The notes beneath the pieces are model-generated. The model was not told where the DNA came from. It did not search any database and was given only the letters and a program-made list of their open reading frames with translations. Made by a program: the position numbers and the translations under genes. Shown in pieces: positions 1 through 4,935 of a stretch of DNA of 5,357 nucleotides. The DNA is taken from contig JAITIG010000019.1 of the NCBI GenBank assembly GCA_031279575.1, positions 1 to 5,357 of the forward strand, written 5' to 3'. Each line of letters begins with the position of its first letter. Positions within the stretch are counted from its first letter, which is position 1. Source of the DNA: Bifidobacteriaceae bacterium (GTDB lineage: Bacteria; Actinomycetota; Actinomycetes; Actinomycetales; WQXJ01).

Positions 1-383
1 GGGGTTGCGCTTCCTTGGCACGGCATTGCAAGCGCTTGATCCTGGAGATGAGGATCCGGGTCGAGAAGTACCATGACCAGGGCCGGTCGGCGCGGTGGAT
101 TGCCGGGGAGTTGCGCCGCAGCCCGGCTACCGTCAGCCGGGAGCTGCGGCGCGGCGCCTGGCGGCCCGCGAACACTTCCGCGGCGTACGCGCCGTACCGG
201 CCGGGACGGTTGCGGACGGGGCCTTGGACGGGTCTGCGGTACCGGGCCGGCCAGGCGCAGCGCAGAGCCGAGGCGAGGGCGGCCCTTGGGACCCAGCCCC
301 GCGCTGATCGCCCGCCGGGCGAGGGGACCGCGCTAAAGCCCCTCCGGCCGCGCCAATGTGACGCCCGTCACGGTAGTGAGTGA
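1..383 (+). pseudogene. IS30-family transposase, N-terminal remnant
   Basis: IS30 transposases bind inverted repeats through an N-terminal HTH_38 domain and cut DNA with a C-terminal DDE catalytic core. Only the N-terminal part is present. The frame is open from the window edge (first complete codon at base 3). It shows the helix-turn-helix with the signature RSPATVSRELRR at about bases 112-150, then the family's YRAGQAQRRAEARA stretch ending near base 282. After that the frame runs into unrelated Pro/Arg-rich sequence and stops at 381-383. A full IS30 transposase is about 320-400 residues, and no DDE core occurs downstream in any frame. The tail overlaps a CRP-like palindrome (357-372), so it is probably not transposase sequence. 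The start is uncertain: TTG at 15 is possible, but the gene may begin outside the window. This is probably a decayed insertion; a domesticated HTH protein is possible but less likely. Confidence 0.7.
357..372. promoter_or_regulatory. CRP/GlxR-like palindrome upstream of the flavodoxin gene
   Basis: The sequence TGTGA-CGCCCG-TCACG matches the CRP-family consensus TGTGA-N6-TCACA at 9 of 10 defined positions. Its core is a perfect inverted repeat, GTGACG-CC-CGTCAC. It lies 116 bp before the ATG at 489, a plausible distance for a cAMP-receptor-type regulator of that gene. The match is seen directly; binding is inferred. Confidence 0.45.
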
Positions 384-419
384 TTCTGCTGGGCTGGCGG
401 GGCGGCTCAGGGCGGCGCT

Positions 420-449
420 TTGTGCGCTGGTCGGGGGCGCCGCTAGGGT
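420..449 (+). promoter_or_regulatory. weak candidate promoter for the flavodoxin gene
   Basis: A -35-like TTGTGC (420-425) and a -10-like TAGGGT (444-449, fitting the actinobacterial TANNNT pattern) are separated by 18 bp. This would start transcription near 456 and leave a leader of about 33 bases containing the ribosome-binding site. The -35 match is poor, so this is only a suggestion. Confidence 0.2.
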
Positions 450-488
450 TTGAGCACGGTCATTGGCAGATGCGGAGGCGAATCGGGG

Positions 489-986
489 ATGGAAGCCCTC
501 ATCGCGGTGGCATCCAAACACGGGTCCACGATGGAAATGGGGCGCCGCATCGCCCGAAATCTGCGCCGCCGGGGGATCGGCGCGGTGGTTTGCCCAGCCG
601 ACCGCGTGACCTCGCTGGGCGGCTACGAGATCGTGGTCCTGGGCACCGGCGTGTACGCCAACAAGATGCTGCCCGCCATGTCCGCGCTGGTCTACCGCTG
701 GGGCGACCAGCTGGCCGGGCGCGCCACCTACCTGTTCTGCTCCGGCCCGCTGGCGGTGGAGGACCCGTCCCAGGTGGCGCTGCCGCCGGACGCCCGCACC
801 CTGGTGCGCGTCTCCGGCATCGCCGGCGCCCGCATGTTTGGCGGCTGCATGGCTTGGGAGTCGCTGCGCTCCACCGAGCGCGCCACCATGCGCATGTGGG
901 GCGCCGCGGCCGGCGACTACCGCGACTGGGACGATGTCGACCGCTGGTCCAACATGATCGCCGACCAAGCCGGGGGCCGGCTCTAA
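489..986 (+). CDS. HemG-like flavodoxin domain protein
   Basis: A 165-residue protein with the flavodoxin fold of the Flavodoxin_5 / HemG type, expected to bind FMN and act in cytoplasmic electron transfer. The FMN-phosphate loop is ASKHGST at residues 8-14 after a hydrophobic first strand (ALIAVA). The second loop, GTGVYANK (52-59), corresponds to the family's G-S-x-V-Y motif. LFCSGPL, an MFGG motif and the C-terminal GDYRDWDDVDRW stretch are also typical of the family. E. coli HemG is a menaquinone-dependent protoporphyrinogen oxidase of similar length, but most actinobacterial relatives near this size have no proven substrate, so no symbol is given. I chose ATG 489 because GGAGG lies at 474-478, ten bases upstream, and the first strand of the fold begins immediately. 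A TTG at 450 in the same frame would add 13 residues without homology. The lipoprotein gene follows 133 bp downstream on the same strand; co-transcription is possible but not shown. Confidence 0.82.
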   Translation: MEALIAVASKHGSTMEMGRRIARNLRRRGIGAVVCPADRVTSLGGYEIVVLGTGVYANKMLPAMSALVYRWGDQLAGRATYLFCSGPLAVEDPSQVALPPDARTLVRVSGIAGARMFGGCMAWESLRSTERATMRMWGAAAGDYRDWDDVDRWSNMIADQAGGRL

Positions 987-1076
987 CGGCGGCGCCAGGC
1001 GCGTCCTATAGGGTGTCCGAGTCGAGCCTGCCCGGCCATCCGCCGGCCGCAGGGCCAAGCCAGCGGCCGCCAGGCC

Positions 1077-1104
1077 GCGCCAACCGGCGCCAACCGGCGC
1101 CAAC
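1077..1104 (+). repeat. 10-bp tandem repeat, 2.8 copies
   Basis: GCGCCAACCG is repeated exactly at 1077-1086 and 1087-1096, with a partial third copy at 1097-1104. The array ends five bases before the AAGGA ribosome-binding site of the FKBP gene, so it would be in that gene's leader. Each unit junction forms GGCGCC, a short palindrome. No function is evident. Confidence 0.8.
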
Positions 1105-1119
1105 AGGTAAGGACAGCGC

Positions 1120-2061
1120 ATGAAAAAGCTCGCGGCGGCCGCGGCCGCCCTCCTTTTGGGCCTGCTCGCCCAGGGCTGCGCCGGCGGCGGCGAAGGCGGC
1201 CAAACCTCCCCCTCGCCGCAGGCCAACCCGTTGGCGGCGGTCGAGTGGGTGGACGGCACGCCGCCATCGTTGGACTTCGCCACGCCGTTCGACCTGGGCC
1301 AGGACACCGCCTTCCGCGTCGCCAAGCCCGGCGACGGGGATGAGGCCGGGCCCGGCGACGCCTTGCAACTCCACTACATCATGGTGGCCGGCCAAGACGG
1401 CACGGTGATCGCCTCCACCTACGACCAAGACCAGACCTACCTCTACCAGATGGCCGCCGAGGCCCCGGCCGACGACTACGTCTGGGCGGCCGTCAACGGC
1501 CAGCAGGCCGGCGCCAACGTCATCGCCGCCTTCCGCACCGAGGGGGAGGCGGCCGGCGACGCTTCCGCCACGCCTGTCCCGGCCCAGACCTACCTGGTGG
1601 CGTTGACCATTGTGAGCGTGCAAGAAGTGCCGCAGCGGGCGCAGGGCGAGACCGTGGTCCCCGAGGACCCGAACCTGCCCCAGGTGGCGCTGGACGCCGA
1701 CGGCCGGCCCTCGATCACCATCCCCGAGGGCGCGGAGCCGCCGGCCGAGCTGGTCAGCCAGCTTCTGATCCGGGGCTCCGGCGCCCAGGTGGCCGAGACC
1801 CAGTCGGTGACCGCGAACTACAGCGGCTGGCTGTGGGACGGCACGCAGTTCGACTCGTCTTGGGACCGCGGCGAGCCGTCCTCCTTCTCGCTCCAGGAGG
1901 TCATCGCCGGGTGGACCGAGGGTTTGGCCGGCGTGCCGGTGGGCAGCCAGGTGCTGTTGGTGATCCCGCCGGATTTGGGCTACGGCGCGAACGGCAGCGG
2001 CAGCACCATCCCGCCGGACTCGACGCTGATCTTTGTGGTCGACGTGCTGGCCGCGGCCTGA
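1120..2061 (+). CDS. FKBP-type peptidyl-prolyl isomerase, exported lipoprotein
   Basis: A 313-residue protein predicted to catalyse cis-trans isomerisation of prolyl bonds in proteins outside the cytoplasmic membrane. Residues 1-20 form a lipoprotein signal peptide: MKK, a hydrophobic Ala/Leu stretch, and AQGC with the lipidated cysteine at position 20. A Gly/Ser/Pro linker follows. Two FKBP-like units are visible. The first (about 55-172, HYIMVAGQDGTVIAST at its core) is degenerate. The second (about 228-313) is canonical. By comparison with human FKBP12 its active-site residues are Tyr234, Asp245, Phe256, Val261, Ile262, Trp265, Tyr288 and Phe305, in the motifs FDSSWDRG, VIAGWTEGL and IPPDLGYG. 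The start is supported by AAGGA at 1109-1113, six bases before the ATG. The gene ends convergent with the DUF2505 gene. Related two-domain FKBP lipoproteins occur widely in actinobacteria. The fold and export are well supported; client proteins are unknown. Confidence 0.92.
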   Translation: MKKLAAAAAALLLGLLAQGCAGGGEGGQTSPSPQANPLAAVEWVDGTPPSLDFATPFDLGQDTAFRVAKPGDGDEAGPGDALQLHYIMVAGQDGTVIASTYDQDQTYLYQMAAEAPADDYVWAAVNGQQAGANVIAAFRTEGEAAGDASATPVPAQTYLVALTIVSVQEVPQRAQGETVVPEDPNLPQVALDADGRPSITIPEGAEPPAELVSQLLIRGSGAQVAETQSVTANYSGWLWDGTQFDSSWDRGEPSSFSLQEVIAGWTEGLAGVPVGSQVLLVIPPDLGYGANGSGSTIPPDSTLIFVVDVLAAA

Positions 2062-2096
2062 CCCAGATCGCCCGGCCGGGGCTCGGGCAGCCTAGG

Positions 2097-2190
2097 CAGC
2101 TCAGGCCTAACTAAGCAGCTCAGGCTTAGGCGGCTCAGGCCTAAGCAGCTCAGGCTTGGGCGGCTCAGGCTTAGGCGGCTCAGGCCAGCC
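2097..2190. repeat. 15-bp tandem repeat array with internal hairpins between convergent genes
   Basis: Units begin at 2097 (19 bp, with an extra CTAA), 2116, 2131, 2146, 2161 and 2176 (the last degenerate in its final third). The consensus is C(A/G)GCTCAGGC(C/T)T(A/G)(A/G)G. The variable end alternates between GCTTAGGC and its reverse complement GCCTAAGC, so neighbouring units can pair with each other. The array starts 36 bp after the stop codon of the FKBP gene. Its last unit contains the TGA of the DUF2505 gene (2180-2182) and that gene's final codons. Confidence 0.88.
2111..2146. terminator. candidate bidirectional hairpin terminator inside the repeat array
   Basis: GCTTAGGC (2124-2131) and GCCTAAGC (2139-2146) form a perfect 8-bp stem with a 7-base loop. 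An alternative 6-bp stem uses CTAAGC (2111-2116) and GCTTAG (2124-2129), also with a 7-base loop. The place, between two convergent genes, suits a shared terminator. There is no T-tract on either strand, so it is not a canonical intrinsic terminator. Confidence 0.4.
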
Positions 2191-2671
2191 AGCGCTCGGC
2201 GACCCGGTGCAGGGCCGCCCAAAAGCCCTCGATGGCGGGCGCGGCCGCCTGCTCGATGGCCGGGCCGAGCAGCGGCAGCTGCGCCTTGACCTGGCCGCAA
2301 AAGCTGAAGCGGCTGCCCCGGGCCGCCGGCGCCAGCGCCAAGCGGCCGGTCAGCTGGATTGGCGCCCCCACGATCTCCCCGGCCAAGCTGGCCTGGCGGG
2401 CCCCGTCCGGGCCCGGCTGGCCCCACACCTGCGCTTGGCGGATCTCCAAACCGGCTGGCAGCAGGCCGCGGACTTGGGCTGGCAGCGCCGTGGCGGGGCT
2501 GGTGGCGCGCGCCGCCACGGTGAAGGCGCCGTCCGGGCCGTCTGTGACTTCAACCTGGGCGGATTCCGCGCCGGCCGCCTGGGCCGCCTCCAATTGGAAG
2601 CCGCGGTCCGCGAACAGCCGCGCCACCCGCCCCGGCGGCGCGCTGTAGTCATAGCTGGCGGTCAATTGCAT
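2180..2671 (-). CDS. DUF2505 family protein (START/SRPBCC-like fold)
   Basis: A 163-residue protein of the actinobacterial DUF2505 family, whose members are related to the SRPBCC/START hydrophobic-ligand-binding fold. No reaction is known. The family pattern is visible along the whole length: a first strand QLTASYDYSA (2-11) followed by RVARLFAD, the LPAQVRGLLP segment mid-protein, a Trp in QVWGQPGPDG, GEIVGAPIQLTGRLAL, then GQVKAQLPLLGPAIEQ and a closing amphipathic helix ending RWLA. There is no signal peptide or membrane segment, so it is probably cytoplasmic. The ATG (2671-2669) has no clear ribosome-binding site. A TAGTCT hexamer lies 6 bases before it on this strand (plus-strand 2678-2683), which suggests a leaderless transcript. 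The gene is divergent from pdtaS across a repeat array and convergent with the FKBP gene across another. A link to PdtaS signalling is only a positional suggestion. Confidence 0.85.
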   Translation of the reverse strand: MQLTASYDYSAPPGRVARLFADRGFQLEAAQAAGAESAQVEVTDGPDGAFTVAARATSPATALPAQVRGLLPAGLEIRQAQVWGQPGPDGARQASLAGEIVGAPIQLTGRLALAPAARGSRFSFCGQVKAQLPLLGPAIEQAAAPAIEGFWAALHRVAERWLA

Positions 2672-2677
2672 TGACCC

Positions 2678-2683
2678 AGACTA
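2678..2683 (-). promoter_or_regulatory. possible -10 element of the DUF2505 gene (leaderless start)
   Basis: Read on the minus strand this is TAGTCT, fitting TANNNT. Six bases (GGGTCA) separate it from the A of the start codon, the spacing expected when transcription starts at the ATG itself. No -35 motif is visible, and the upstream sequence is the GGGG repeat array. Confidence 0.35.
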
Positions 2684-2694
2684 CTTGGCCGCCC

Positions 2695-2823
2695 GGGGCG
2701 CCGCCGCTGGGGTGCCGCCGGGGTGCCGCCGCCGGGGCGCCGCCGGGGTGCCGCCGGGGTGCCGCCGCCGGGGTGCCGCCGCTGGGGCGCCGCCGGGGAT
2801 GTCGCCGCCGGGGCGCCGCCGCA
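2695..2823. repeat. GGGG-led 11/14-bp repeat array between divergent genes
   Basis: Ten units, each starting with GGGG, begin at 2695, 2709, 2720, 2734, 2745, 2756, 2770, 2784, 2795 and 2810. The short form is GGGG(T/C)GCCGCC (11 bp). The long form adds GCC or GCT (14 bp). The unit at 2795 is a 15-bp variant, GGGGATGTCGCCGCC. Because 11 and 14 are not multiples of three, the reading frame shifts from unit to unit, which argues against a coding role. The array fills almost all of the 169-bp spacer between the DUF2505 and pdtaS starts. Confidence 0.9.
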
Positions 2824-2827
2824 GGCC

Positions 2828-2840
2828 TAGGATCTGCGGT
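2828..2840 (+). promoter_or_regulatory. start signal of pdtaS: AGGA ribosome-binding site or leaderless -10
   Basis: TAGGAT (2828-2833) precedes the GTG at 2841 by seven bases. It can be read as a ribosome-binding site (AGGA, 2829-2832, eight bases from the start) or as a TANNNT -10 element giving a leaderless mRNA. Both readings support GTG 2841 as the true start. Confidence 0.5.
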
Positions 2841-4298
2841 GTGTCTTCGTTTGCATCGATCGCCGAGCGGATGTCGGATCTGGCCGCCGAGGACCAGGAG
2901 TGGATCCGGCGCCTGACCCAGGAGTGGCAGATCGTGGCCGACTTGGCCTTCGCCGACTTGGTGGTCTGGCTGCCGACCACGGCGGGCGGCTTCGTCGCCG
3001 CGGCGCTGCGCCGGCCCGGCACGGGCTCGACCATCTACCACGAGGACGTGGTCGGCACCATGGCGGAGCCCAACCAGCGCGAGGACATGCGCGCCGTGAT
3101 GGCGACCGGCGTCATCGCGCGCCACCACGACCCCCGCTGGCACGGCGCCTACGGCGTGCGCGAGGAGGTCATCCCGGTGGTCCACCGGGGGCGGCGGATC
3201 GCGGTCGTCACCCGGCACGGGAACATCGGCGCCCTGCGCGGCCCCTCGCGCCTGGAGACCAACTACATGCAGATCGCCGACGAGCTGGTCGGAATGATCG
3301 CCCGGGGCGAGTTCCCCTCCGCCACCGCCCCCTCCGGCACCGCCCGCCACAACCCCCGCGTGGGCGATGGCGTGCTCCGGCTCAACCCCCAGGGCCAGGT
3401 TTTGTTCGCCTCGCCCAACGCCCTGTCCGCCTTCCACCACGCCGGGGTGATCGAGGACCTGACCGGCTCGCTGCTGGTGGAGGTGCTGGCGCAGCGGCTG
3501 CGCGGCTCGCGCTCGGTCGATGAGACCCTGCCGGTGGTGGCCATGGGCCGGGCCCCCTGGATCACCGAGATCGAGTTGGGGGCGGCCGCCATCGTGCTGC
3601 GCTCGGTGCCGTTGACGCACCGGGGGAGCCGGACCGGGGCGCTTATCCTGGTGCGGGACGTGACCGATTTGCGGCGCTCCGAGATGGAGCTGATGACCAA
3701 GGACGCCACCATCCGCGAGATCCACCACCGGGTGAAGAACAACTTGCAGGAGGTCTCGGCCCTGCTGCGGATGCAGGCCCGCCGCTCCGACAACCCGGAG
3801 GTGCGCAGCGCCCTGCAAGACGCCATCGGGCGGGTGTCGACTATCGCCACCGTCCATGAGGCCCTGTCGCAGAACATCGCCGGCACGGTCGACTTCGACT
3901 CGGTGTTCGGGCGCACCCTGCGTTTGGCGGCCGATGCCGCCTCGACCGGCTTCCCGGTCCACACGGTCCAAGAGGGCTCCTTCGGCGATGTGCCGGGCGA
4001 TGACGCGGTGGCGCTGGCCATGGTGTTGACCGAGCTGGTGACCAACGCCGTCGAGCACGGGCTGGCGCCCGCGGGCGGCGGCACGGTGTGGATCAGGGCG
4101 GCCCGCCAGGGCGACCGGCTGAGCGTGACGGTGGCGGACAACGGCGTCGGAATGCCCCAGGCGGGACCGGGTGAAGGCGCCGGACTGGGAGCCCAGATTG
4201 TGCGCACTTTCGCCACCGGCGAATTGCGCGGCTCAATCGAGTGGCTGCCGCGAACCGGCGGCGGCACCAAAGCCGTGGTGACGGCGAACCTGCGGTGA
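2841..4298 (+). CDS. pdtaS: PdtaS-type sensor histidine kinase
   Basis: A soluble 485-residue histidine kinase. Its mycobacterial counterpart phosphorylates PdtaR, an ANTAR-domain antiterminator, to control translation or termination of target mRNAs. Domains in order: a GAF-like N-terminal sensor (about 10-150, with EWQIVADLAFADLVVW near the start), PAS (about 174-280, VGDGVLRL and ASPNALSAF), HisKA_2 with the phospho-acceptor region TIREIHHRVKNNLQ (His pair 295-296), then HATPase_c with the N box TELVTNAVEH (397-406), G1 box DNGVGMP (433-439) and G2 GLG (448-450). There are no membrane segments. GTG 2841 was chosen because residues 1-62 then align without a gap to M. tuberculosis PdtaS as I recall it, and because upstream in-frame codons are low-complexity repeat. 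From this start the protein contains no cysteine; the mycobacterial GAF cysteines 53 and 57 correspond to Ala53 and Arg57. The partner PdtaR is not in the window; in M. tuberculosis it is also unlinked. The gene converges on whiB1. Confidence 0.93.
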   Translation: MSSFASIAERMSDLAAEDQEWIRRLTQEWQIVADLAFADLVVWLPTTAGGFVAAALRRPGTGSTIYHEDVVGTMAEPNQREDMRAVMATGVIARHHDPRWHGAYGVREEVIPVVHRGRRIAVVTRHGNIGALRGPSRLETNYMQIADELVGMIARGEFPSATAPSGTARHNPRVGDGVLRLNPQGQVLFASPNALSAFHHAGVIEDLTGSLLVEVLAQRLRGSRSVDETLPVVAMGRAPWITEIELGAAAIVLRSVPLTHRGSRTGALILVRDVTDLRRSEMELMTKDATIREIHHRVKNNLQEVSALLRMQARRSDNPEVRSALQDAIGRVSTIATVHEALSQNIAGTVDFDSVFGRTLRLAADAASTGFPVHTVQEGSFGDVPGDDAVALAMVLTELVTNAVEHGLAPAGGGTVWIRAARQGDRLSVTVADNGVGMPQAGPGEGAGLGAQIVRTFATGELRGSIEWLPRTGGGTKAVVTANLR

Positions 4299-4304
4299 GA
4301 AAGA

Positions 4305-4320
4305 GGTGATTCAGGTCACA
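4305..4320. promoter_or_regulatory. CRP/GlxR-like palindrome just after pdtaS
   Basis: GGTGA-TTCAGG-TCACA matches TGTGA-N6-TCACA at 9 of 10 defined positions. It starts seven bases after the pdtaS stop, in the convergent pdtaS/whiB1 spacer and far from any recognised gene start. It may be a chance match, a remote site, or the control element of an unannotated transcript. Confidence 0.3.
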
Positions 4321-4331
4321 TTTCGGCGCCG

Positions 4332-4375
4332 CCAAAGCCGGGTTCAGCTATTGGTGAAACTGGGAGGCGGCTTGG
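4332..4375 (+). other. nested inverted repeats, possible structured RNA or terminator
   Basis: The outer arms are CCAAAGCCG (4332-4340) and CGGCTTGG (4368-4375), pairing with one bulged A. The inner arms are TTCA (4343-4346) and TGAA (4355-4358), with an 8-base loop. It begins 11 bases after the CRP-like palindrome. There is no T-tract. It could be the folded 3' end of the pdtaS mRNA or part of a small RNA; I match it to no known RNA family. Confidence 0.3.
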
Positions 4376-4558
4376 AAACGGCTAGGCAAAGCCGACTCTG
4401 TGGCGGCCCCGGGGCTCCTTGGCGCCGCGGCGGGCAAGCCGGAGCCGCCTGGGGCTGGCGGCGCCTGGGGCAGGCGGGCTCCGCCGGCGGCGGTTGCGGG
4501 CGGCCGGGTTGGCCCAAATGGCGCGCGAACCTGGGGCCGCATCCCTCGCGTGGGCGAT

Positions 4559-4601
4559 AACAATTCTATTATTCCAGGTCAGGCCGCGCGGCGGGCCCTG
4601 G
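4559..4601 (-). terminator. weak candidate terminator of whiB1
   Basis: On the minus strand CCAGG (4601-4597) can pair with CCTGG (4578-4574), enclosing a GC-rich segment that contains the palindrome GCCGCGCGGC and the whiB1 stop codon. A/T-rich sequence (AATAATAGAATTGTT) follows directly. The stem is only five continuous pairs and the tail is mixed A and T, so this is a low-confidence call. Confidence 0.25.
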
Positions 4602-4827
4602 CGTTGCGTCGCTTGAGGGAGCGCCTCTCGTCTTCCGACAGGCCCCCCCAGACGCCCGAATCCTGGTTGTTGTTGATCGCCCACTCGAGGCAAGACGCGG
4701 CCACATCGCACCGGGCGCAGACAGCCTTGGCTTCCTCGATTTGCAGCAACGCTGGACCAGTGTTGCCTATCGGGAAGAAAAGCTCTGGGTCTTCCTCCAG
4801 ACACGCGGCGGCATGGCGCCAATCCAT
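4579..4827 (-). CDS. whiB1: WhiB1-type iron-sulfur transcription regulator
   Basis: An 82-residue WhiB/Wbl protein that holds a [4Fe-4S] cluster and, in mycobacteria, binds the sigma-A C-terminal region to control transcription; the cluster reacts with nitric oxide. The four cluster ligands are Cys9, Cys37, Cys40 and Cys46 (CARC pair plus flanking cysteines). The GVWGG turn is at 58-62, followed by the basic C-terminal tail RRSLKRRNARARR that contacts DNA. The sequence is very close to M. tuberculosis WhiB1 in length and motifs (MDWRH start, EDPELFFP, NNQDSGVWGGLSEDERR), so WhiB1/WblE is the best assignment within the family. The start is firm: AAGGAG at 4839-4834 lies six bases before the ATG. 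It is encoded downstream of the FtsK-type gene on the same strand but has its own 173-bp upstream region with a CRP-like site, so it probably has its own promoter. It converges with pdtaS. Confidence 0.96.
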   Translation of the reverse strand: MDWRHAAACLEEDPELFFPIGNTGPALLQIEEAKAVCARCDVAASCLEWAINNNQDSGVWGGLSEDERRSLKRRNARARRAA

Positions 4828-4851
4828 TGTGAACTCCTTAGTACTGTGAAC
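4828..4851 (-). repeat. GTTCACA direct repeat flanking the whiB1 ribosome-binding site
   Basis: On the minus strand GTTCACA occurs at 4851-4845 and again at 4834-4828, 17 bp apart, with the AAGGAG ribosome-binding site between them. The second copy runs up to the ATG. It may be a chance repeat or a site for a protein or RNA acting on translation. Confidence 0.5.
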
Positions 4852-4935
4852 GCCCTATTGCCGGGCGCGCGTTAGCAGATTCCGTTAGACCTTTAGGGTC
4901 ACACACCGCGCACCCGTTTGACAAGACCCTCAGCG

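Larger units (their letters stand above)
4299..4578. other. convergent pdtaS/whiB1 spacer, no gene recognised
   Basis: This 280-bp stretch has no credible coding sequence; the open frames crossing it are Gly/Arg/Pro-rich and resemble no family. It holds the CRP-like palindrome at 4305-4320 and nested inverted repeats at 4332-4375. A long imperfect hairpin follows (GGAGCC and GCCT at 4441-4450 pairing with AGGC and GGCTCC at 4472-4482, one bulged G). A short AT-rich run (4558-4573) borders the whiB1 end. Terminators for both genes are expected here. Confidence 0.6.

Noticed and set aside
1007..1014. Promoter -10 (TATAGGGT) for the FKBP gene
   Set aside because: No -35 match occurs at a suitable distance, so I could not separate it from chance.
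333..1325. Long minus-strand open frame across the flavodoxin and FKBP starts
   Set aside because: It crosses two well-supported plus-strand genes and has no recognisable domain; it is a shadow of high-GC coding sequence.
2695..2823. CRISPR array
   Set aside because: Units are contiguous 11-14 bp repeats with no unique spacers; the same applies to the 15-bp array at 2097-2190.
2685..2840. N-terminal extension of the kinase from a TTG at 2685
   Set aside because: The 52 extra residues are a translation of the GGGG repeat array, whose 11- and 14-bp units shift frame from copy to copy. GTG 2841 has its own start signal and gives an ungapped match to mycobacterial PdtaS.
2649..4058. Long open frame on the minus strand opposite pdtaS
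   Set aside because: It mirrors the GC-rich codons of pdtaS; the translation is low-complexity (His/Gly/Arg/Ala-rich), resembles no family, and the plus-strand kinase explains the region completely.
4332..4395. Riboswitch (the GGCAAAGCC and GGTGAAAC stretches recall GEMM or cobalamin elements)
   Set aside because: The conserved cores of those classes are not present in order, and no gene start lies downstream on the same strand.
4899..4903. Second CRP site at the TCACA near whiB1
   Set aside because: The expected partner half at 4888-4892 reads GACCT, a poor match to TGTGA; only a half-site is present.
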